Source: Haloplasmatales bacterium 4B (lineage in GTDB: Bacteria; Bacillota_I; Bacilli_A; Haloplasmatales; Haloplasmataceae). Taken from it: 61,296 nucleotides of DNA. The position numbers and the translations under genes were made by a program. Within the stretch, counting starts at the first letter, position 1. Every line of letters starts with the position of its first letter. Shown here piece after piece: positions 36,743 through 46,659 of the stretch. Location of the stretch: positions 1 through 61,296 of the forward strand of contig NSKI01000012.1 in assembly GCA_003586005.1 (NCBI GenBank). Reading direction: 5' to 3'. A model generated the notes under the pieces. It did not search any database. It saw nothing but the letters and a program-made list of their open reading frames with translations, and was not told the origin of the DNA.

Positions 36743-37584
36743 TTAGTAACATATAAAATACCGATTGTACCTTTTCCGCAATGACTAGAAATAACACATC
36801 CAGCGGTTGTTTCGTATACACTTTCGATATTTAGATTATTATTTATTTCATTTGTTAGATATTTAGCAGCTTCATAATTGAGAGAATGAGTTACCATTAC
36901 AAAATCATTATCTAATTTATCTTTATCGGCATAGATTTTGTCCAACAATAGTTTATAAGCTTTTTTTCTTCCTCGAGGTTTAGCACCAACAATCATTCCA
37001 CCATCAACTACGTGAATAATAGGTTTAATTTTAAGAATAGTGCCAACAAAATTTGCTATTCCTGAACATCTACCACCTTTATATAAATAATCCATTGTAT
37101 CAATAACAAAAGCGGTCTCTATTTTTGGAACAATATTTTTTACTTTTTCAGCTATCGTTGCTGAATTGTCTCCAAGTGAAGCAAATTTAGCAGCTTTTAA
37201 AACTAAAAGCCCTACTCCAGTCGATAAATTCAGTGAATCAACTATTTGAATTCGTCCTTCTTCAAATTCACTTGCAGCAATATATGCACTTTGTAATGTT
37301 GAAGATAATTTAGATGATATACCAATATAAACAATATCATAACCTTCATCAATGTATGGTTTAAAAAACTCATGAAATACCCCTGCAGAAGGTGCTGATG
37401 TTTTAGGTAAAATACCTTTTTTATCCACTAGATCATATAACTTCTCAGTTGTAATATTAACTCTGTCTTTATAAGTTTCATCATTAAAACTAACATATAG
37501 AGGAACTATTTTTATATTATATTCATCTATTATGCTTTGAGACAGATCGCATGTGCTATCTGACATGATTATTACTTTATTCAT
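36739..37584 (-). CDS. DegV family fatty-acid-binding protein
   Basis: 281 residues. DegV signatures include MSDSTCDLSQSI at the start, KTSAPSAGVFHEFF near 60-73, ISSKLSSTLQSA near 84 and the KGGRCSG segment near 168. DegV/FakB proteins bind a fatty acid and present it to the FakA kinase for phosphorylation into phospholipid synthesis. No fakA lies in the window. RBS GGAGGG precedes the ATG. The gene is divergent from glpK. Confidence 0.9.
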   Translation of the reverse strand: MNKVIIMSDSTCDLSQSIIDEYNIKIVPLYVSFNDETYKDRVNITTEKLYDLVDKKGILPKTSAPSAGVFHEFFKPYIDEGYDIVYIGISSKLSSTLQSAYIAASEFEEGRIQIVDSLNLSTGVGLLVLKAAKFASLGDNSATIAEKVKNIVPKIETAFVIDTMDYLYKGGRCSGIANFVGTILKIKPIIHVVDGGMIVGAKPRGRKKAYKLLLDKIYADKDKLDNDFVMVTHSLNYEAAKYLTNEINNNLNIESVYETTAGCVISSHCGKGTIGILYVTK

Positions 37585-37762
37585 AATTCAACCCTCCATC
37601 ATTAATATATCTTATAAATATATTTTACTCAAATTATTATAAGGTGTAAACAAAATAAGCTAAAAATTACTAAAATCATACCTAATATTGACAAAATAAT
37701 AAAATTTATTCTACATTTCTAGATAATTATTTTAATTAAATGTATAATTAATATTAATTTAA

Positions 37763-39301
<1,539 letters not shown>

Positions 39302-39366
39302 ATAACGGAAGGGAATAAACAGAAAAATTAAGGTAATCAAAGAAATATAGTTCACAACAAGTGAAT

Positions 39367-39424
39367 AAAACCAAAAAACCAAAATTTTTACAATATCAGT
39401 AAGTAATTCTGGTTTTTTGGTTTT
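39367..39424 (+). terminator. Terminator after glpK
   Basis: Perfect 15-base arms AAAACCAAAAAACCA and TGGTTTTTTGGTTTT. Confidence 0.85.
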
Positions 39425-39525
39425 CTAGCTGCAAAACTCGGATTATGAGCTTTTTTCTTTAGATTTTTATTGATAACTACTTCTTATATTTCTGAAGTTA
39501 TGTACAGATTATATTTTTTCAATAC

Positions 39526-39852
39526 TTAAACAATAAAACCTATTATAGTAATAATAAACGGAATAACGCAGATAAATAACATTAATTTGGTAATAAATTT
39601 AGCAATTCGATTATTTTCTTTAGAAACAATATACTTAATGTTATAATAAATAGTTGCACACGATAATAGAGAAAGTGTTATAAGAAAAATTAAGTTTATT
39701 TCAGAAAAACTGTTAATTATTTTAAAAGAAAATCCTTTTGGGTTAAAATTTAAACTGTCAACATCACCGAAATAAATAGTGATATTTAATAAACAAATTA
39801 ATAATACTATGAATCCTAATACTACACTAATATAAGACCAAGTGTTCTTCAA
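39526..39852 (-). CDS. Small membrane protein of unknown function
   Basis: 108 residues with three hydrophobic segments: about 7-28 (ISVVLGFIVLLICLLNITIYF), 52-70 (LIFLITLSLLSCATIYY) and 84-107. The start is TTG with GGAG 9 nt upstream on the minus strand. No family recognised. It is isolated between the glpK terminator and a 265-bp spacer in which I see nothing else. Could be a small regulator of a membrane complex; nothing decides. Confidence 0.5.
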   Translation of the reverse strand: MKNTWSYISVVLGFIVLLICLLNITIYFGDVDSLNFNPKGFSFKIINSFSEINLIFLITLSLLSCATIYYNIKYIVSKENNRIAKFITKLMLFICVIPFIITIIGFIV

Positions 39853-40117
39853 TTAAGTGATCTCCAAAAGCATAGATTTATCTAACTAAATATAGAATAT
39901 TATAAATGAAAAAATATGTTAAGTTCAAAGTATTAAATAACCTATTTTAACACCTTCCAATTGTTTTTAATAATTTAATTATATGATGTTTATATAAGAA
40001 AAAATTAATATTAAGTATATTTGGTTGACTTGTAAGTGAAATTAATTTATTTTTATAATTTATTTGATTAATTAATTTCAAAAAAAACATACTAAATATG
40101 AGGAAAGGTAGATGCTT

Positions 40118-40909
40118 ATGCTTAACTTGAATGGGTATCTTGGAACTGAAATTATTGCAACTAAAAAAGAGATATATGAAAATCACAAAGAATTATTTGA
40201 TTTATGTATAGAGATAAATCAATTTTGTCAAATCTTTAAATATGAGTTAAAAATAGATGATACAGATAACATTGGAATAGTGTCAACACTTTTATTTTTT
40301 AAGTTACTTGACACTTATCAAACTGTCGTTTTATTATATAATTATGGGTTAGATACACAAGCTAGAATTGTAAATAGAACCATATTAGAAGGGCTGTGGG
40401 TTATAAAAAATTTATACATAAATCCTAAAGAAACATTTCAATTATTAATTGAAGATGAATATTTTAAAAAAATGAATATGTTACATGATATAAAAAATAA
40501 TAATGATAATTTTTATGAGTATGTCACAAAAAATAATATTATAAATATTGAAGAAGAAATGAAAAAAATATCTGAAAATATGTTAAGATGTGGTGTGAAG
40601 AAAATCAGGAAAATTAACGTGAAAGAAATGGCACTAAGTTCAGATTCGGAGTTAGAGTATTATTATATTTATAAATTACTATGTCGAGATGTTCACGTTG
40701 ATACAGGACAATTGACTAATTACTTTATAAATAATATTGATGGAGAGATACAAGGATTTGATGATTCACCAAGTACAAACAGTATCGAAGAGGTATTAAT
40801 TACAACCTCAGATTTAATTTTAAAGGCAGTTATTTACTTAAGTAAGATAATAAAAGTTGATAAAAAGGAAGATATTAAGTATTATATTAATAGAGTTCAT
40901 ACGTTTTAA
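40118..40909 (+). CDS. DUF5677-like helical protein
   Basis: About 263 residues, mostly alpha-helical. The segment LDTYQTVVLLYNYGLDTQARIVNRTILEG followed later by YKLLCRDVHVDTGQL resembles DUF5677/HEPN-like proteins (arginine/asparagine near residue 88 and a late RDVH). It has no signal peptide. ATG 40118 lies 9 nt after AGGAAAGG; ATG 40112 is too close. A cvfB-like gene starts 16 nt after its stop, suggesting one transcript. Function unknown; an RNA-related role is suggested only by the neighbour. Confidence 0.6.
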   Translation: MLNLNGYLGTEIIATKKEIYENHKELFDLCIEINQFCQIFKYELKIDDTDNIGIVSTLLFFKLLDTYQTVVLLYNYGLDTQARIVNRTILEGLWVIKNLYINPKETFQLLIEDEYFKKMNMLHDIKNNNDNFYEYVTKNNIINIEEEMKKISENMLRCGVKKIRKINVKEMALSSDSELEYYYIYKLLCRDVHVDTGQLTNYFINNIDGEIQGFDDSPSTNSIEEVLITTSDLILKAVIYLSKIIKVDKKEDIKYYINRVHTF

Positions 40910-40925
40910 ATTTAAAGGAGATAAA

Positions 40926-41786
40926 ATGGAAGCTGGAAAAATGACAAAGCTAACAGTTGATAGAGTTAGTGATATCGGGTATATATTATCAAACGGAAAT
41001 AAAGAGGATGAAGTTTTATTACACTTTAATGAGTGTAATGGGAAAGAATTAAATGTTGGAGAGAATATAAATGTGTTTATTTTCTTTGATCATAAAAAGC
41101 GTTTAGCTGCTACTTTACATGTTCCAATTATTACTGTTTTTGATTGTGATTGGATTGAAGTAGTCGATGTGGTATATTTTGGTGTTTTTGTTAATATAGG
41201 TATACGAAAGGATATTTTATTAAGTAGTGATGATTTACCATTAAATAAAGAACTTTGGCCAAAAGTTGGCGATAAAATTTATGCCTATCTAATAAATGAT
41301 AACGACAAAGGCTTGTTGATAAAATTAGCTACAAGAAATGATTTCCTAGATATTTTTCAAGAAGCACCAAAAGATGTCTACGGTAAAAAATTAGATGTAC
41401 GGGTGGTAAAAATAGGTAGTGTTGGAATAAACGTTATAAGCGAGGAAGGTTACATGGGATTTATCCATAATTCTGAGTATAAAGATGAACCACGTTTAGG
41501 TAGTCTAGTTAATGCTAGAGTCATTAACGTAAAAAGTAACCACGAGATTAACTTATCACTCATTCCACAAAAGGAATTAGCGATAAAAGATGATTCAGCT
41601 ACAATTTTGGATTATTTAAACAGCCATTATGGGAAAATGCCACTTTGTGATATTTCGAGTCCAGAAGATATTAAATCATTGTTAGATATTAGTAAATCAG
41701 CATTTAAAAGAGCGATGGGGAAACTATTGAAAGAAGAAATAATAACCCAAGATTTAGACAAAAAAATCACAAGTTTAATAGAATAA
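40926..41786 (+). CDS. S1 RNA-binding protein CvfB-like
   Basis: 286 residues with the CvfB/YitL layout: a small N-terminal S1-like barrel (ISDIGYILSNGNKEDEVLL), further S1 domains near 75-130 and 150-215 (MGFIHNSEY, GSLVNARVINVKSNHEINLSL), and a C-terminal winged helix (LLDISKSAFKRAMGKLLKEEII). CvfB binds RNA and influences virulence or exoenzyme genes in staphylococci. The start ATG 40926 follows AAAGGAG. It lies downstream of the DUF5677-like gene in the same direction. Confidence 0.85.
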   Translation: MEAGKMTKLTVDRVSDIGYILSNGNKEDEVLLHFNECNGKELNVGENINVFIFFDHKKRLAATLHVPIITVFDCDWIEVVDVVYFGVFVNIGIRKDILLSSDDLPLNKELWPKVGDKIYAYLINDNDKGLLIKLATRNDFLDIFQEAPKDVYGKKLDVRVVKIGSVGINVISEEGYMGFIHNSEYKDEPRLGSLVNARVINVKSNHEINLSLIPQKELAIKDDSATILDYLNSHYGKMPLCDISSPEDIKSLLDISKSAFKRAMGKLLKEEIITQDLDKKITSLIE

Positions 41787-41791
41787 TTTAG

Positions 41792-41817
41792 AAAATGCTC
41801 AAAAAAAGCATTTTTTT
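41792..41817 (+). terminator. Terminator after cvfB-like gene
   Basis: Stem AAAATGC/GCATTTT followed by T run. Confidence 0.8.
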
Positions 41818-41825
41818 AAATAAAA

Positions 41826-41858
41826 ACTTTGAACATCAAAAATTTTGATGTTCAAAGT
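41826..41858. promoter_or_regulatory. Double FabT-like operator upstream of flavoenzyme gene
   Basis: A 33-bp palindrome with 16-bp perfect arms (ACTTTGAACATCAAAA and mirror). It contains two copies of TTTGANNNTCAAA, at 41828-41840 and 41844-41856. That is the half-site pattern of the fatty-acid regulator FabT. It lies 65 nt before the gene at 41923. Confidence 0.6.
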
Positions 41859-41922
41859 AATTGAAAAATTAAGTCTCATAGAGTATAATTGATTTAGATT
41901 AAGGAAATGGAGTGACGACATC

Positions 41923-42996
41923 ATGAAAATACAACCATTAAGAATAGGCGATTTAGTTGCTAATTTACCAATTATACAAGGTGGGATGGGAGTAGGAGTA
42001 TCCTTATCACGTTTAGCCTCTGCAGTAAGCAATGAAGGTGGTATTGGAATCATATCGACAGCACAAATTGGTTATCAAGAAAAAGATTTTGAAAATTATC
42101 CTGTTAAAGCTAATATTAGAGCATTAACTAATCACATAAAAAAAGCAAAAGAAAATGTGAAAAATGGTATTATCGGAATTAATATTATGGTAGCATTGAC
42201 TAATTATGAGGAATATGTAAGAACTGCAATTAAGGCTGGTATAGATTTAATTATATCTGGAGCTGGTCTTCCAACTAGACTACCAGAATTAGTTAAAAAT
42301 ACAAAAGTAAAAATTGCACCGATTGTATCATCATTAAAAGCAGCTAAGACAATCCTTAAAGTATGGGATCGAAAATATAATAAAGCAGCAGACATGGTGG
42401 TTATTGAAGGTCCAAAAGCGGGAGGTCATTTAGGATTTTCATTAGATGAATTAAATAATAATACGGTTTCTTTAGAAAAAATTTTAAAAGACGTATTAAT
42501 AGAAGTAAAAAAATATGAAGAAAAATATCAAAAACATATTCCCGTTGTTGTAGCAGGAGGTATTTATTCAGGAGATGATATAGCTCATTATTTAAGTCTT
42601 GGTGCAAGTGGAGTCCAAATAGCTACCCGTTTTATCGCTACTCATGAATGTGATGCAGATGATAGATTTAAACAAGCTTATTTAGATTGTGAGAAGGAAG
42701 ACATAGAATTAGTAAAGAGCCCTGTTGGCATGCCAGGAAGAGCGATTAATAATAAATTAGTTGAGACTATTAAAGTCGAAAACATAAAAGTTAGAAAATG
42801 TTTTGATTGTTTAAAAATCGATCATTGCGATCGAGTTACAATCCCTTATTGTATAACAGATAAATTAATTGCCGCTGTAAAAGGTGACGTTGAAAATGGG
42901 TTATTATTTTGTGGAGATAATGCTTATCGAATGAAAAAATTAGTAAGTGTTAAAGAGTTAATGAATGAATTTATTGCAGGTATTTTAGCATATTAG
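41923..42996 (+). CDS. Nitronate monooxygenase/FabK-like flavin oxidoreductase
   Basis: 357-residue FMN-dependent barrel. N-terminal IIQGGMGVGVSLSRLASAVSNEGG and the phosphate-binding IPVVVAGGIYSGDDIAHYLSLGASGVQIATRF are the family motifs, and IEGPKAGGHLG contains the catalytic-region histidine. An unusual C-terminal cysteine cluster (KCFDCLKIDHCDRVTIPYC) is present before ENGLLFCGDNAYRM. The family includes nitronate monooxygenase and enoyl-ACP reductase II (FabK). The operator upstream would favour a lipid role, but the extended cysteine-rich tail argues for the NMO-like subgroup. Confidence 0.8.
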   Translation: MKIQPLRIGDLVANLPIIQGGMGVGVSLSRLASAVSNEGGIGIISTAQIGYQEKDFENYPVKANIRALTNHIKKAKENVKNGIIGINIMVALTNYEEYVRTAIKAGIDLIISGAGLPTRLPELVKNTKVKIAPIVSSLKAAKTILKVWDRKYNKAADMVVIEGPKAGGHLGFSLDELNNNTVSLEKILKDVLIEVKKYEEKYQKHIPVVVAGGIYSGDDIAHYLSLGASGVQIATRFIATHECDADDRFKQAYLDCEKEDIELVKSPVGMPGRAINNKLVETIKVENIKVRKCFDCLKIDHCDRVTIPYCITDKLIAAVKGDVENGLLFCGDNAYRMKKLVSVKELMNEFIAGILAY

Positions 42997-42999
42997 CTT

Positions 43000-43031
43000 A
43001 ATAAAGGATTTGGAATTTCAAATCCTTTATT
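43000..43031. terminator. Bidirectional terminator
   Basis: Thirteen-base perfect stem AATAAAGGATTTG/CAAATCCTTTATT between convergent genes. Confidence 0.9.
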
Positions 43032-43060
43032 TAATTTCAATCCATCTTTGAAAGATTTCA

Positions 43061-44119
43061 TTATTTTGACCGGTTTGCATAATATTCAAAAGATATTCCA
43101 GTTGATAAGCACCAGTCCCTTACAACACCAGTAAGTATTATATCAGTCTTTGTTAATTCAAATATATGTTTTTTACCAAGTAGTGTCATAATGGTTGTCA
43201 ATTGTTCCTTCCAACTATTGACTTCATCAATAGTTTTTTCAACGCCATCTTTTAAAACCAAATGTAGGAAGTGACCTGAAATACCTACTAACTTAGCTCC
43301 AAGTGATAATGATTTAATAACATCTAGTGGACTTCTAATCCCACCAGAAGCGATAAAATCGGCTCGATTCATTAATGATTGTGCTTCTAATAAGGAAATA
43401 ACAGTTGATTGTCCCCAATTTTCTAGATAATCATATTTATTAGTATAGCGTATGTAATTTTCTATTTGAGCAAAATTAGTTCCTCCACGACCACTTATGT
43501 CGATATTTTTAATGCCAATATTAATTAATTGTTCAATTGTTTTGCGACTCATACCAAAGCCTACTTCTTTAACAATAATTGGAACATTTACCTTTTTTAC
43601 GATTGCTTCGATATTTAGCAACCAATTTGTAAAATCACGATCACCATTTTGCATAATCAATTCTTGTGCGACATTAATATGAATTTGTAAAGCATCTGCT
43701 TTAAGCAAATCAATAGCTTTTTTTGCATTTTCAACTGTTTGTTCAGCTCCAATATTAGCAAATATCAAGCCATGAGGATTAATATCACGAATAATTTTAA
43801 AACTATCTTCTGTAGAGGGATCATTTATTGCTGCAGTAAGTGAACCAGATGCCATTAGTAATCCTGTTTCCTTTGCTAGTGTTGCTAGCTTTTCATTTAT
43901 TTTTTTGGTCAAATAACTACCACCTGTTATCGCATTGATAAAGAAGGGTTGTTCCATATGAAATGAAGAAAAGTTTGTAGTGATATCTACTTGAGAAACA
44001 CCTATTTCAGGAAAAGAATGATGAATATAAGTAATTGCATCAAAATCAGATGGTTTAGAATCTAAATAAAACTTTTCTGCTAATGTAACATGCTCATTTT
44101 TACGATTATTTGGTTTCAT
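43061..44119 (-). CDS. fni: Type 2 isopentenyl-diphosphate delta-isomerase
   Basis: 352-residue FMN-dependent IDI-2. Signatures: RKNEHVTLAEKFY at the start, INAITGG near 62, QIHINVAQE near 146, IIVKEVGFGMS near 180 and NIDISGRGGTNFAQIE near 203, then ASGGIRSPLDV near 265. It interconverts IPP and DMAPP, with reduced FMN and Mg. Type 2 enzymes are typical of Firmicutes using the mevalonate route, though no mevalonate genes are in the window. ATG follows GAGG at about 9 nt. Confidence 0.93.
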   Translation of the reverse strand: MKPNNRKNEHVTLAEKFYLDSKPSDFDAITYIHHSFPEIGVSQVDITTNFSSFHMEQPFFINAITGGSYLTKKINEKLATLAKETGLLMASGSLTAAINDPSTEDSFKIIRDINPHGLIFANIGAEQTVENAKKAIDLLKADALQIHINVAQELIMQNGDRDFTNWLLNIEAIVKKVNVPIIVKEVGFGMSRKTIEQLINIGIKNIDISGRGGTNFAQIENYIRYTNKYDYLENWGQSTVISLLEAQSLMNRADFIASGGIRSPLDVIKSLSLGAKLVGISGHFLHLVLKDGVEKTIDEVNSWKEQLTTIMTLLGKKHIFELTKTDIILTGVVRDWCLSTGISFEYYANRSK

Positions 44120-44240
44120 TGTTTTAGGCCTCTTTATTTATTTATTTTTGAATTTAATTGTTTATTATAGTATGTGATAAAAATTTAATTACTGTAAACT
44201 ATTCGTTATAATATTATAATTTAAGTTGGTTCTATATAGA

Positions 44241-44274
44241 AAAAAATCCACTGCATATGAAGTGGGGATTTTTT
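44241..44274 (-). terminator. Terminator of EamA-family gene
   Basis: Stem AAAAAATC-CACT with AGTG-GGGATTTTTT around GCATATGA, T-rich on both strands. Confidence 0.75.
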
Positions 44275-44335
44275 AGTTGAAGATAGTAGAGTAATATAAT
44301 AAGGTTTCAACATCTTTTAATAATATTAATTATGA

Positions 44336-45196
44336 TTAAATTTTAGTTTTTATTTTATCTTGTTTTATGTAAATATACACACTGGTGATAATAATTATTC
44401 CACCAAGATAGTGATTTAAAAATATTTTATCTTTTAATATAATAACGGCAAGTATTGTCGCAAATATTGGCTCTAATAAGATTGATGTTGCAACTAATGA
44501 CGATTTTACATAGCGTAAAGTGTAGTTAAATATTACTTGTCCTGCGTTTGGAATGACGGCAATTAATAATAAAACCAGCCAATCTTTAGGTTGGTGATTT
44601 AGCATTTCATATCCCATTATTACATTGTATATTAGTAATATTAAAGCTGCACTTATAAATAAAATTGCAGTATAAATTATAAAGGAATGCTTTTTAACTA
44701 CATTTTGTCCAATGATTAGATAAACCACAAAAAATATTACTGCGATAAATGTGAGGAAATCACCAATTATTGCATCTTTACTAAGGTATATATCACCCCA
44801 AGCAACAATCGATACTCCAAATAGGGCGATTAACAATACAATAAATTGTTTTAAAGGAGTTTTTTCTTTATATAATGCAAATCCTAGAGCTAAGGCAACT
44901 AGTGGTTCTGAACAAATAATAAGTGTTGAACTTGTCACAGATGTAAATTTTAGTGAGGTGAACCAAGTTAAATAATGTAAACTTATTATAAATCCTGCAA
45001 AAAATGTTAGTTTAAAATCACTGGGTTTTAATTTATGCAAATCCTTATTTTTCAAAGCAAATGGTAATAAGATAAATCCGCCAACACCTAAACGATACAT
45101 CGCAATTACTGAAGGAGCAATATCAATCAGTTTAACAAATATTGCCGCAAAAGATACAAAAAAAACACCTAAAATTATTAATGATTTATACTTCAT
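44336..45196 (-). CDS. DMT superfamily (EamA) transporter
   Basis: 286 residues with ten hydrophobic helices in two EamA repeats. The first begins LGVFFVSFAAIFVKLIDIAPSVIAMYRLG and the second FLTFIAVIFFVVYLIIGQNVV. It has the internal signature WFTSLKFTSVTSSTLIICSEP and short C-terminal LLEPIFATILAVIILKD. It exports or imports small metabolites; the substrate is not inferable. ATG with GAGGTGA upstream. Confidence 0.88.
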   Translation of the reverse strand: MKYKSLIILGVFFVSFAAIFVKLIDIAPSVIAMYRLGVGGFILLPFALKNKDLHKLKPSDFKLTFFAGFIISLHYLTWFTSLKFTSVTSSTLIICSEPLVALALGFALYKEKTPLKQFIVLLIALFGVSIVAWGDIYLSKDAIIGDFLTFIAVIFFVVYLIIGQNVVKKHSFIIYTAILFISAALILLIYNVIMGYEMLNHQPKDWLVLLLIAVIPNAGQVIFNYTLRYVKSSLVATSILLEPIFATILAVIILKDKIFLNHYLGGIIIITSVYIYIKQDKIKTKI

Positions 45197-45270
45197 ATTT
45201 CACCTCGTATTATTATACGATAATTATAGATTATAAATTTGATATTTACAATGAAAAAATATAAATAAAG

Positions 45271-45299
45271 AAATAGCGTGTAAAGTTTACACACTATTT
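45271..45299. repeat. Inverted repeat upstream of EamA gene
   Basis: Arms AAATAGCGTGTAAA and TTTACACACTATTT (one mismatch) about a single base. It could serve as the terminator of the minus-strand pseudogene at 45335 or as an operator of the EamA-family gene. Confidence 0.55.
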
Positions 45300-45334
45300 T
45301 AAATATTAATATAGTTTTTAGTAAGTTAATTATT

Positions 45335-45555
45335 TTATGGTAATTGTGAATTCCAATTATTTATATCAATAACATCTGTAATATATTCAGATTTATTTAA
45401 TCCTATAAGTTTGTTTATCTTTAAATCATTATCTATATAATAAATTTCACCTTTATGGGTTGTAAAATAACCATCTTTAACATATATTTCTTCAGCAAAA
45501 ATTTCTTCATGAAATCCTTTTACGCTACTACTATGTTCATCATAAACTTATTCAT
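45335..45555 (-). pseudogene. Frameshifted small gene with intact promoter and RBS
   Basis: The minus strand has AGGAGGG then ATG AAT AAG..., whose frame stops after 11 codons. One frame over, an open stretch of about 68 codons runs from VYDEHSSSVKGF to DINNWNSQLP, with coding-like composition and no start codon of its own. Joining them needs one extra base near codon 3, giving a protein of about 73 residues. This is either a true frameshift pseudogene or a sequencing error. The consensus promoter lies directly upstream. Function unknown. Confidence 0.6.
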
Positions 45556-45565
45556 AATCCCTCCT

Positions 45566-45590
45566 AATATTATCGTTTTTCAATAATATT
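45566..45590. repeat. Inverted repeat at start point of the small gene
   Basis: Arms AATATTAT and ATAATATT around CGTTTTTCA. It covers the predicted start point and the region before the RBS. Confidence 0.45.
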
Positions 45591-45616
45591 ATATTCTAGT
45601 TTCCATATTATGTCAA
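45588..45616 (-). promoter_or_regulatory. Consensus sigma-A promoter of the frameshifted gene
   Basis: Minus strand TTGACA (45616-45611), 17-nt spacer, TATAAT (45593-45588): a perfect 12 of 12 match. The DNA just upstream, AAAACGCTTTGACA, loosely resembles a cre site. Confidence 0.85.
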
Positions 45617-45640
45617 AGCGTTTTTTATATTTTTAACAAA

Positions 45641-45667
45641 AAAAAGCTCCCTAAATTGGAGCTTTTT
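45641..45667 (-). terminator. Terminator of the SHOCT-PepSY-SHOCT cluster
   Basis: Perfect ten-base stem AAAAAGCTCC/GGAGCTTTTT, loop CTAAATT. Confidence 0.85.
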
Positions 45668-45762
45668 TCATCTCTACTGATAACTATGAGTATCTTTTAT
45701 GAAAAAGAAAAAATATTTACTAAATGGGTGTTTAAGAAATTATAAATAGTTAAAGAAATCAT

Positions 45763-45981
45763 TTAATCTCGTTTAATTATTTGTTTTTTTTGTAAATATT
45801 CATCTTCAGATATTTCGCCACGAACAAATTTTTTGTTTAATTCATTTAATGCATCACTATTATTTGTTTGGTTGTTATTTGTAGATAATAATTTATTTAA
45901 TGCAAAAATAATAAGACAAATAATAATGATTAGAATAATAAAGTTCCAGCCACCAAACATACCGTATCTATCGTACATCAT
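45763..45981 (-). CDS. Small membrane protein with SHOCT domain
   Basis: 72 residues: short Gly/Tyr/Met N-terminus, one TM helix (about 13-33, WNFIILIIIICLIIFALNKLL), an Asn/Gln-rich linker and a C-terminal SHOCT domain (LNELNKKFVRGEISEDEYLQKKQIIK). SHOCT is a short helical module of unknown molecular role found at protein ends. It is the last gene of a three-gene minus-strand cluster with the PepSY protein and a second SHOCT protein; the order is symmetrical. Confidence 0.8.
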   Translation of the reverse strand: MMYDRYGMFGGWNFIILIIIICLIIFALNKLLSTNNNQTNNSDALNELNKKFVRGEISEDEYLQKKQIIKRD

Positions 45982-46005
45982 AATAAAATCAATCCTTTCT
46001 TATAT

Positions 46006-46614
46006 TTATTCTTCATCATGAAAAGTGATTATGTTAACTATAGATCCGTGCCAATTATGATACCAGACATCACCAGTATATGAATTAACACTTAACATTC
46101 CAACAATCGTATCATTTTCTTCAATGTGGAATGTGAAATAACCATTATATTCTCGTCCTTCGTCTGAGACATTATAGTTTGTATTTAAATTATTTTTAAC
46201 ATATTCTTTTGCTTTAATTAAAGCTTCATTCCTTGTTAATTTTATATTATTTATTTCATCGTTATTGTAATATATATTTCTTCCCATCATCCGATATTTT
46301 GTATTCCACATCATGTTTGGACCTTGCTCAGGACGAATTGATCCTGTGTAAGGGTTAACTAATAATTCCATTGCCCCAATTGCTGTATCTTTTTCTTCAA
46401 TAGAAAAATAATAATTTGTATCACTATATATAATAATTTCTGATACTTTAAGGTTTGAATCTATTCTGTTTATATAATTGTTTACACGAACTTCTAAATT
46501 TTCTATATCAATTTTCTTACCAAAAATAACATTTCGATTATATATTCCGTAGCCAATAAGTGAACTAATTGCTAGTATCAAAATGATTAGCCATTTTATT
46601 TTATATCTATTCAT
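46006..46614 (-). CDS. Membrane-anchored PepSY-domain protein
   Basis: 202 residues. One TM anchor (about 8-28, KWLIILILAISSLIGYGIY) is followed by an extracytoplasmic region with PepSY-type sequence. KLTRNEALIKAKEYVKNNLNTNY near 125-147 and MLSVNSYTGDVWYHNWHG near 172 resemble the repeat pattern of PepSY domains, and an earlier copy ends MELLVNPYTGSIRPEQG. PepSY proteins inhibit proteases or act in redox or metal systems. It sits between two small SHOCT membrane proteins. RBS AAGGTGAT. Confidence 0.75.
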   Translation of the reverse strand: MNRYKIKWLIILILAISSLIGYGIYNRNVIFGKKIDIENLEVRVNNYINRIDSNLKVSEIIIYSDTNYYFSIEEKDTAIGAMELLVNPYTGSIRPEQGPNMMWNTKYRMMGRNIYYNNDEINNIKLTRNEALIKAKEYVKNNLNTNYNVSDEGREYNGYFTFHIEENDTIVGMLSVNSYTGDVWYHNWHGSIVNIITFHDEE

Positions 46615-46659
46615 TTATTTATCACCTTCTATATATATTTTCATTTTTGATTCGCTTAT

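Noticed and set aside
39947-40186. 79-codon minus-strand ORF
   Set aside because: It overlaps the start of the gene at 40118, is Phe/Asn/Lys-rich from AT-rich spacer DNA and has no supporting family motif.
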